A stretch of 64,000 nt of DNA, from positions 930,001 to 994,000 of the forward strand of contig CBDDCH010000002.1 in the NCBI GenBank assembly GCA_965226215.1. Reading direction: 5' to 3'. This DNA comes from G963668345 sp965226215 (GTDB lineage: Bacteria > Acidobacteriota > Terriglobia > Bryobacterales > UBA6623). A program made the translations under genes and the position numbers. The notes under the pieces were generated by a model. The model did not search any database, was not told the origin of the DNA, and was given only the letters and a program-made list of their open reading frames with translations. The first letter of the stretch is position 1. Every line of letters begins with the position of its first letter. This document shows, in pieces, positions 54,383-61,560 of this stretch.

Positions 54383-54862
54383 ATGACCCCCGACCAAGAA
54401 AGGGCACTTTGGGACTCCCTTCTCGGCGCAGACATGAACTCCCGGTACTGGGCCTATATTGCGCGCCGCTATCAACGCCGTTTGAAAGCCGCCACGATTT
54501 TTCTAGCTGCCACTTCAACCTCGGCGGTAGGAGCGTTGCTCGTTTCGCTGAAAGTTGATTGGCTTCCACAGGTGCTCTCTCTGGCAACCGCCGTCATCGC
54601 CATTGCGCTTCCGATCTTGAATTGGGAAGGCACTATCCAAACCGCCGTGCGAGTCGTAGAAAGGTGGGCATTCCTCCGCACCGCGTACGAACGGCTGTGG
54701 GTTTCACTTCCCGCCATCTCGAATGCGGATGCTTCAACCAAGTTCGACGAAATCAAAGGGAGAGAGTTGGAGCTAAGTTGGATCGAAGTTACGCTCCCAC
54801 ACGACCAAACCCTTCTCCAAAAAAGCTATACTGAAGTTCTCCAAACCCGCGGGATTGCGTAG
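54383..54862 (+). CDS. Two-TM helical protein of unknown function, SLATT-like
   Basis: A 159-residue protein with a soluble N-terminus (DQERALWDSLLGADMNSRYW), two adjacent hydrophobic helices (about 37-57 and 63-80: IFLAATSTSAVGALLVSLKV and VLSLATAVIAIALPILNWEG), then a long amphipathic C-terminal helix region with RVVERWAFLRTAYERLW. The layout resembles SLATT-domain proteins, which serve as pore-forming effectors near nucleotide-sensing genes, but no sensor or nucleotidyltransferase is next to it. It is followed at 18 bp by a small proline-rich ORF. The function is unknown. Confidence 0.6.
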   Translation: MTPDQERALWDSLLGADMNSRYWAYIARRYQRRLKAATIFLAATSTSAVGALLVSLKVDWLPQVLSLATAVIAIALPILNWEGTIQTAVRVVERWAFLRTAYERLWVSLPAISNADASTKFDEIKGRELELSWIEVTLPHDQTLLQKSYTEVLQTRGIA

Positions 54863-54880
54863 GGGTATTTCACACCGACA

Positions 54881-55057
54881 ATGGATCCAGAACAACAACC
54901 GGCAAGGCCCCCATCGCCGCCAGATACTCAGACCGGTACCGACACCCGTACGGCGCCGCCTGCCCCCTGGCCTCCTCCTCCTAGCCGGCCAAGGGAGCCG
55001 GAAACCCCTCCCCCACCAGCGGAGCCTCCACCACCCGAACAACCTGATAACCCATAG
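54881..55057 (+). CDS. Small proline-rich protein of unknown function
   Basis: A 58-residue frame (MDPEQQPARPPSPPDTQTGT, then APPAPWPPPPSRP and PPPPAEPPPPEQPDN) with about 40% proline and no hydrophobic segment. Its ATG is 18 bp after the two-TM gene stop, which suggests co-expression. No strong ribosome site is visible, and low complexity makes coding uncertain. I recall short proline-rich ORFs following 2-TM proteins in other bacteria but cannot name a family. Confidence 0.45.
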   Translation: MDPEQQPARPPSPPDTQTGTDTRTAPPAPWPPPPSRPREPETPPPPAEPPPPEQPDNP

Positions 55058-55197
55058 CTGGCTTTACCTTTCTTTGGACTTAGATGTCAGAAAGGCGCGA
55101 TGGTTCTGCCTTTCCTGAGAATCTGTCCTTGAACCTTTCCCGTACGGAGGGGCTTCGACATACCCTCCTTCCAGCGGCTACGCTAGATGGATAACGC

Positions 55198-56490
55198 ATG
55201 GCCAAGATCTTTCCCTTTCGCGCCTATCGCTACGCTCCCAAGGCGGGTTCTCCCCAGAATCTCGTCACGCAGCCTTACGACAAGATCACGCCCGAGATGC
55301 AGGAGCGCTATTACGAGGCTAGTCCCTACAACTTCGCTCGCATCATCAAGGGAAAAGCTGAGCCGTCCGATGGTGACTCGAACAACGTCTACACCCGCGC
55401 TGCTGCGAGCCTAAGCAGCTGGATCGCCCAAGGCGTACTCGAGCAGGAGCCGGAGGAAGCGTTCTACCCCTACTTTCAGAAATTTCGGCACCCCGATTCA
55501 GGCGAAACGTTCGTCCGCAAAGGCTTCATCGGTCTTACGCAATTGGAGGAGTACAGCGCGGGCGTGATTTATCGCCACGAGATGACGCACTCGGGGCCCA
55601 AGCTCGATCGCCTGCAGCTTGTTCGCCACACTCGTGCTCATTTGGGGCAGCTTTTCATGTTGTATGACGACCCTTCCGTCGAGATCGACGCGCGTCTGGA
55701 CGAGGCCGCTTCCGGCTCGCCGCTGTCGAGCGTCGAAGACGAGTACGGCGTGCGCCACACGGTCTGGAAGATCACGGATCCTTCGTCGATCCGCGAACTG
55801 CAGCAGCTGATGGATCCCAAAAAACTGTTGATCGCCGACGGCCACCACCGCTACGAGACCGCCTTGGCCTACTCTCGCGAGAACCCAACCCTCGCTGGGG
55901 CCGACCGGGCCATGATGACGTTTGTCAACATGCAGGCCCCTGGATTGGTCGTACTCGCCACGCACCGAGTGCTCGATGGCCTGCGAGATTTCGACCCTCA
56001 GGCAATCGTTGGTCGAGCGGACGAGTTCTTCGACTCGGAATCACTGGCTTCCACGGCAGAGCTCCGCCGGCGGTTCGACAGTGTCGACTGCGGCGGCGTC
56101 GCGTTCGGGGCCGTATTTGGTACCGAGACGGGAGCGTGGCTGTTTCGTCCTAAGCCCGAAGCCCTAGACCGGATGCTCAAGGGCCTAAGCGGCAAGGAGC
56201 GCGGCCTCGACGTTGTCGTCTTGCACAAAGTTTTCATTGAAAAAGTGCTTGGAATCTCCGAAGAGGACGTCAAGGAACTCAAGTACATGCGCTACGCGCG
56301 GGGATTCGACGCGGCCGCTGACGAAGTTGCTTCCGGCCAAGCGCAGGCGGCCTTGCTACTGCGGCCCGTGCCGGTTCAACAAGTCGCCGCAATTGCTTTT
56401 TCTGGTGGGGTGATGCCGCAGAAGTCCACTGACTTTTATCCGAAGCTGCTCTCCGGCCTAACGATTTACCGAAATGGGGTATCCACTTGA
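55198..56490 (+). CDS. DUF1015-family protein, last codons replaced by an IS end
   Basis: 430 residues as it stands. The start IFPFRAYRYAPKAG and NLVTQPYDKITPEMQERYYE, then FLIADGHHRYETAL-like LLIADGHHRYETALAYSREN, are DUF1015 hallmarks, with the HHR motif probably catalytic or ligand-binding. Some relatives (SbnI-type) act as serine kinases, but this member's substrate is unknown. The native end was LTIYRIE with TGA at 57519-57521, 427 residues; IS1595 copy 2 replaced the last two codons with NGVST. This change should be harmless. The IS may cut it off from its native terminator. Confidence 0.9.
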   Translation: MAKIFPFRAYRYAPKAGSPQNLVTQPYDKITPEMQERYYEASPYNFARIIKGKAEPSDGDSNNVYTRAAASLSSWIAQGVLEQEPEEAFYPYFQKFRHPDSGETFVRKGFIGLTQLEEYSAGVIYRHEMTHSGPKLDRLQLVRHTRAHLGQLFMLYDDPSVEIDARLDEAASGSPLSSVEDEYGVRHTVWKITDPSSIRELQQLMDPKKLLIADGHHRYETALAYSRENPTLAGADRAMMTFVNMQAPGLVVLATHRVLDGLRDFDPQAIVGRADEFFDSESLASTAELRRRFDSVDCGGVAFGAVFGTETGAWLFRPKPEALDRMLKGLSGKERGLDVVVLHKVFIEKVLGISEEDVKELKYMRYARGFDAAADEVASGQAQAALLLRPVPVQQVAAIAFSGGVMPQKSTDFYPKLLSGLTIYRNGVST

Positions 56491-57504
56491 CTCAGGCAAC
56501 CCCAACATCTTGTGGTTGGGCTCACGGGGCCTCAGCGTCCCAGTCGGCGACGATCGATCGATACGGCGTTGGGTCCACGGCGACTGCCTGCTGCACAAGG
56601 CGGTAGAAGAGTTTTCCCCGGCTGCGTGAGTTGCGCCGGTTGAAGCGGAACACAAACTCGTCGAGGTAGTAGTCCAGATGCTCGTGGCTAACCGCGCCTT
56701 GGTGCGTGCCCAGCAGCCAGCGCTTGAGCAACGAGATCGCTTGGTGCACCCTCGGCAATAATTCCGAGGCCTGCTTGCGGCGGCCCGACAGAAAGACGAT
56801 GCGATGCTGGTAGCCCTTCTTCTCCAGCGGCTCGTAGCCCAGCCAGCCGTCGGTGTGCACCACGCTTCCCGGCTCGACCGACTCCTCCACGAAGGGCATC
56901 AAACTGGCCGCCGATGCGTTCCGCACGCGCTGCATGCGGATCCGTCCTAGCCCGCGGCCTCTCTCTTCCGCGGCTACTGCAATCAAGGCTTTACGCTCGG
57001 TCTGCCGGCCGCTCACACCCTCTTCCTCAGCGCCCCAATAGGTCTCATCGACCTCGACTACGCCCGCCAATCGCTCCCGCCCCGGACGCACCATCGCTCG
57101 CCGCAGCTTGTGCATCCAGGTCCACGCGGTTTGATAGCTGCCCAACCCGAGAACGCGCTGCAGACCCAGCGCGCTGACCCCGTTCTTTTGCGAAGTGACG
57201 TGCCAGATCGCCCGGAACCACAGCCGCAGCGGCTTACGTGTGTCTTGGAAGATCGTGCCCGAGGTCACCGACGTCTGCCGCCCGCAGCGAGCGCATTCGA
57301 ACCACACTTTGCGCACCGGCCAAGCCCGCTCATGCCCGCATCCCGGACAGCGGAAACCCTCCGGCCAGCGCAACGCGGACAGATAGTCGCGACAGGCCCC
57401 TTCGCTGGCGAAGCGTACCTCGAACTCGAGCAGGTCGCGTGGATAATCCTCCACGAAGGCGCATACTACATCTTGGGGTCACCTGAGTCAAGTGGATACC
57501 CAAT
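56473..57504 (-). mobile_element. IS1595-family insertion sequence, copy 2
   Basis: A 1032-bp element with ends AATGGGGTATCCACTTGACT and, inverted, ATTGGGTATCCACTTGACT. Its 8-bp target duplication TTTACCGA is at 56465-56472 and 57505-57512, inside the last codons of the DUF1015 gene. Confidence 0.9.
56522..57454 (-). CDS. IS1595-family (ISXO2-like) transposase, copy 2
   Basis: 310 residues, differing from copy 1 at one position (SEGAC for SEEAC at about residue 17). It has the same CPGCGHERAW ribbon and VVEVDETYWGAEEEG core. Intact. Confidence 0.92.
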   Translation of the reverse strand: MEDYPRDLLEFEVRFASEGACRDYLSALRWPEGFRCPGCGHERAWPVRKVWFECARCGRQTSVTSGTIFQDTRKPLRLWFRAIWHVTSQKNGVSALGLQRVLGLGSYQTAWTWMHKLRRAMVRPGRERLAGVVEVDETYWGAEEEGVSGRQTERKALIAVAAEERGRGLGRIRMQRVRNASAASLMPFVEESVEPGSVVHTDGWLGYEPLEKKGYQHRIVFLSGRRKQASELLPRVHQAISLLKRWLLGTHQGAVSHEHLDYYLDEFVFRFNRRNSRSRGKLFYRLVQQAVAVDPTPYRSIVADWDAEAP

Positions 57505-57681
57505 TTTACCGAATTGAGTGAAATCAGGCGTGGGGACCGACCAGTTGTCTCCCTCGCACGTCACGAATCTTTCCAAACGGGCCCCAATTTGGTTTGCAAG
57601 CGTCGGGCGGGCTCACGAGCTCCTCTACAATGCCCGACCGATCACATTCTGGACCACGATGCGATGGGTTTGCTGCTTGTT

Positions 57682-58626
57682 TTACGAGGCTTTCGACGCT
57701 TTGCGAGGTGTCAGTGGCGGTGCGAGTTCAGCTTGGGGCTGCACGGCACGTGCAAACTCCGCAACCACCTCGATAAAACCGAGCGCCGCGCGCGATAGCG
57801 GCTTGTCCTTGCGGTAGATCAAGCCCACTGTTCGCACCATGGGAAGCGGAGCCAGCCGGATTGCCTGCAACTTGCCGGCGCGGATCTCCGATTTCACGTT
57901 AGTAACCGCCATGAAGCCGACCCCGAGCCCGGCCATGACAAAATGCTTCATCATCTCGCTGGACTCCATCTCCATCGAGATCTTGAGATCGTCGTCGACC
58001 ATGTCCAAGTACTCGTTGATTCGGCTTCGCGTTCGGCCCCCTTTGGGCAGCAACAAAGGATGTTGGACGATCTCCTCCGGGGTAACCGATTTCGCCTTCG
58101 CCAGCGTGTGAGAAGGGGGAACCAGAAGGCGAATTTCATCGGAGTGAATTTGTACGACTTCGATGCGCCTTTCTTGGACAGGCAATTGTGTAATTCCGAA
58201 GTCCACCGAGTTGTCGAGTACCGACTGAATCGTGCGTGTGCTGTAAGAGCGGATCACTTGCAACTGAACTTCGGGGAACCGTTTGGCGTAGGTGGAGAAA
58301 ACCTGCGGCAGCACGTTGATACAGGTAGCCTCGTTGGCCGCGATCGATACTTGGCCCTTCGGGATACGATCCAACTCTCTCACTTCATCGAAGGCTTCTC
58401 GCTTCAGGTCGAGAAGCCGGCGGGCATACTCGGCGAACGTCTTTCCGGCGACGGTGAGCGAGATTCGGCTCCCGAAGCGCTCGAAAAGCTGCGTGCCCAA
58501 CTCCTGCTCCATTTGTCGGATTTGGGCGCTGATGGCCGGCTGAGTGCGGAAACACGTCTGCGCGGCCTTCGAAAAGCTCTTCAGGCGCACGATCTCCAGA
58601 AAAGTATGGAGCTGATCAAAGTCCAT
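57682..58626 (-). CDS. LysR-family transcriptional regulator
   Basis: A 314-residue regulator: winged helix-turn-helix at residues 1-60 (FDQLHTFLEIVRLKSFSKAA, QPAISAQIRQMEQELGTQLF), then a periplasmic-binding-protein-like effector domain (GQVSIAANEATCINVLPQVF, IRLLVPPSHTLAKAKSV, MMKHFVMAGLGVGFM). The pattern SIAANEATCI resembles CysB/Cbl-type regulators. It is divergent from queA across 170 bp and has no obvious structural target gene nearby. The C-terminal tail (PPLTPRKASKAS) is longer than usual. The 169 bp between it and the IS1595 copy show no gene. Confidence 0.9.
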   Translation of the reverse strand: MDFDQLHTFLEIVRLKSFSKAAQTCFRTQPAISAQIRQMEQELGTQLFERFGSRISLTVAGKTFAEYARRLLDLKREAFDEVRELDRIPKGQVSIAANEATCINVLPQVFSTYAKRFPEVQLQVIRSYSTRTIQSVLDNSVDFGITQLPVQERRIEVVQIHSDEIRLLVPPSHTLAKAKSVTPEEIVQHPLLLPKGGRTRSRINEYLDMVDDDLKISMEMESSEMMKHFVMAGLGVGFMAVTNVKSEIRAGKLQAIRLAPLPMVRTVGLIYRKDKPLSRAALGFIEVVAEFARAVQPQAELAPPLTPRKASKAS

Positions 58627-58796
58627 CGTTAAGCAACCCTATCCCCCGCTCCCCGGTAATAACTATACCACCGCCGATCAAATCTGCATGACTAAACGCG
58701 CGGTCCGGCGGGCTTGGTGAGTGTTAGATTGTGCCGCGCGGCCGGCCCTCTTTTCTCTCAGAGCCGGCTGGTTCCTTTCCGCTTACAATTGAGGTC

Positions 58797-59849
58797 GTGC
58801 GGGTCGCTGATTTCCACTATGACTTACCCGAAGAGCAGATCGCTCAGCATCCCTTGGAAGATCGGGCAGCGAGCCGGATGCTCGTGCTCGACCGCTCGAA
58901 AGGTCGATGGGAAGATCGCCTATTTCGTGACCTGGGGAGTTATCTGTCACGGGGCGACGCGCTCGTCCTCAACAACACGCGAGTATTGCCGGCACGACTG
59001 TTCGGGCGTCGGGCGGGCGTGCATGCGACGAAATCGAAGGATCACATCAGTGGGGTAGTGGAGATCCTGCTGCTGAAGCAAGTCCACAGCAACCCCATGC
59101 GCTGCGAGGCGCTGGTCCATCCCGGACGCAGGATTCGCGTCGGCGAGGTGATCAGATTTGCTGGCGGCGTGGAGGCGACGATCGTTGATCGAGGAGCGTT
59201 CGGCCTCCGAGTTGTCGAGTTTCCCCATCAACAAGGCCTCGCAGAAAAACTTGAAGAGATCGGCCACGCGCCTCTGCCTCCCTATATCCGTCGCTCCGAC
59301 GAGGCAGCCGATCGGGAGCGCTACCAAACGGTCTACGCTAGCCGTCCTGGGGCGGTGGCGGCGCCCACGGCGGGTCTGCACTTCACACCTGGAGTCCTTG
59401 AGCGTCTCGACGTACAGGGAGTCAAAAAAATCGAGGTCACCTTGCATGTTGGGCTGGGAACGTTTCAACCGCTGCGAGTCGCGAAGATCGAGGATCACCC
59501 TATGCACGCCGAGCACTACGAAATCCCGGCTCTCGCGGCGGAACAACTGAACGCGGCAAAACGGCGCCTTGCTGTCGGCACAACGAGTGTCCGCACGCTG
59601 GAACACGGCATCCGGGAAGGCGCGGGTACTTTCCTGGCGTCGAGCGGAGACACGGATCTTTTTATTTACCCAGGCTTCGAGTTCAAGGCGGTGGACGCAT
59701 TGCTAACCAATTTCCACTTGCCGAGTTCTACTCTGCTAATGCTGGTTTGCGCGTTCGCCGGACGAGAGCTGGTTCTCGATGCGTATGCTCACGCTGTGCG
59801 GGAAAGGTATCGCTTCTACTCGTATGGCGACTGCATGTTGATTCTGTAG
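58797..59849 (+). CDS. queA: S-adenosylmethionine:tRNA ribosyltransferase-isomerase
   Basis: A 350-residue enzyme moving the ribosyl group of SAM onto preQ1-tRNA in queuosine synthesis. GTG 58797 starts RVADFHYDLPEEQIAQHPLE; further signatures are ALVLNNTRVLPARLFG, HAPLPPYIRR, YQTVYASRPGAVAAPTAGLH, HVGLGTFQPLR, TTSVRTLE and TNFHLPSSTLLMLVCAFAG. The start is chosen because family members begin just before the DFDYDLP motif; an open frame upstream adds 22 unrelated codons. No tgt or queC gene is adjacent. Intact. Confidence 0.95.
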   Translation: MRVADFHYDLPEEQIAQHPLEDRAASRMLVLDRSKGRWEDRLFRDLGSYLSRGDALVLNNTRVLPARLFGRRAGVHATKSKDHISGVVEILLLKQVHSNPMRCEALVHPGRRIRVGEVIRFAGGVEATIVDRGAFGLRVVEFPHQQGLAEKLEEIGHAPLPPYIRRSDEAADRERYQTVYASRPGAVAAPTAGLHFTPGVLERLDVQGVKKIEVTLHVGLGTFQPLRVAKIEDHPMHAEHYEIPALAAEQLNAAKRRLAVGTTSVRTLEHGIREGAGTFLASSGDTDLFIYPGFEFKAVDALLTNFHLPSSTLLMLVCAFAGRELVLDAYAHAVRERYRFYSYGDCMLIL

Positions 59850-59973
59850 CGCGGCGGCAAGCAGCGGTCCGAGCGCCCTAGGGCCAATTTTCGGCGGCGA
59901 TTACGGCGATTTTCGCTTACGGGAACCGCTGGAGCGGCTAGACTGAACAATAGGAATTTCCTCGGAGGTTTCC

Positions 59974-61371
59974 ATGACAAGACTCATCCCGATCCTTCTA
60001 TTGGCTTTTGCGATGCCCTTGGTGGCTCAACAGGGCAGCGATGATCAAGACTCGCAAGCCGCTCAGGCCGAAGAGGCGCCGGAGAACCGGCAGGCTGAGG
60101 AGTTAGAGCGCGAACCTGCGCTTCAGACCAGAGTCCGTCGCTCGCCTAGCGGCGTGATCATCATCAGCGGCTCGGTCGCTCGGGGCCAAGACGAACAGCC
60201 CGAGCCAGCCCAGGAGACACCGGAAGCGCAAGCCCAACCGGAAGGATCACGGACAGAGGGTGAACGGGAACGACCGCAGGTTGAAGGTCAACGGGAAGAA
60301 GAAGAAGAAGCTTAAGCAGGGGAAGCAGAAGGAGAGGCCGGCGAAGAACAGGCCGAAGAAGTCAGCCCCCGCCCGCCTCGCTCACGCGTCCAAAACGTCA
60401 CGGTGTACGGCCTCAGCGGTAACAAGGTGAGCGTCCCGATTTCCGAATCGGAGGAAAATCTTGAGGGTTCATCTCAGACCAGTCTGATGCTGACCAACCT
60501 GAACGGGCGCGAGGTTGCTTATCTCTCGGAGAGAGAACGGGTGGTCAAGGAGTCCCCAGAGGGAAAGGTCGTGGAGCGGCGAACGCAGCGTTACGACGCT
60601 GGGGGACAACCGACGCAGCAAGAGCTGATCCGCGAAGAGACCCGAACGCTTGCCGACGGGACGGTTGTCACAACGGCAACCACCTACGTGGAGGACATCA
60701 ATGGGCGTATGGAGCCAACGGAGCGGACGGTGAGCCGGGAAAAAAAGACAGGAGACAAGATTCACACCACGGTCGTGTCGGAAAAGCCCTCTATCAACGG
60801 GGGGGGGCGCGCCTACTCCCGGGAGGAGTCTGTAGAAACACGGCGGGACGAAACGTCCGTCGAGATTCAAAAAACCCGCAAAGTGGACGACGGGAGTGGG
60901 CGGCTGATCGAGTCCGCGCGCGAGGAGACCGTGATGACTAAGTCCGGCAACAAATCGACCACGCAAACCGTCGTCTACGAGCGGGAGGCCATGTCGTCGA
61001 AGATGACGCTTTCCAGCCGAACGGTGGGAGAGCTGATCGAGCGGCCTGATGGATCTTCTTCGGAAACGGTGCAGGTCTACGCCCTCTCCCCCACCGCCGG
61101 CTCGCCTCGCTTCTTGAATGCGAGCGGACCGCAACTGATGCGCACCATCACCCGTGAGAGAACGTTGGGCACGGGCGGAGAGATTATCGAAACGACCCAC
61201 ACCCGTGTGCGTAGCTTCGCCGATCCCGGTCGCATGGGAGGAGAGGAGTCGCAGCAAAAGGTGACTCGGCCGAGCGAGGATGGGGAAAGCATCCAGACGT
61301 CCGTATACGAGCAGGACGTCAACGGGCGAATGCAAGCCACGCAGGTGATCGTGGAGCAGGTAGAGAAGTAG
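59974..61371 (+). pseudogene. Exported repetitive acidic protein with an in-frame TAA
   Basis: One frame runs from ATG 59974 (AGGAGG-like site 12 bp upstream) to a TAG at 61371, interrupted only by TAA at 60313-60315 within a Glu-rich run (EEEEA*AGEAEGEAGEE). The first part has a signal peptide (MTRLIPILLLAFAMPLVAQQ) and acidic linker; the second, open from a GTG at 60403, has beta-rich repeats such as TTYVEDINGRMEPTERTVSR and YEQDVNGRMQATQVIVEQVE. It looks like a secreted or surface filament. No family is recognised. The stop may be a mutation of GAA to TAA or an error; the repeats may still be expressed from the GTG. Confidence 0.7.
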
Positions 61372-61560
61372 GACCCGCGACCAGTCGGCGCACCCGCGTC
61401 GGCCGCGAGTGTAGCACCGGCTCCTGGGTGTGCAGTACGCCTTACGAACCCGGCGCTCGGTATGGGGAGCCATGCGAACATCCTCCATCAGGGACTTCCC
61501 CTAAAACGCTCTCCGAATCATAGCCCTCTATACTGACTGAAGGAGAGCCCCTGCTTCTTC

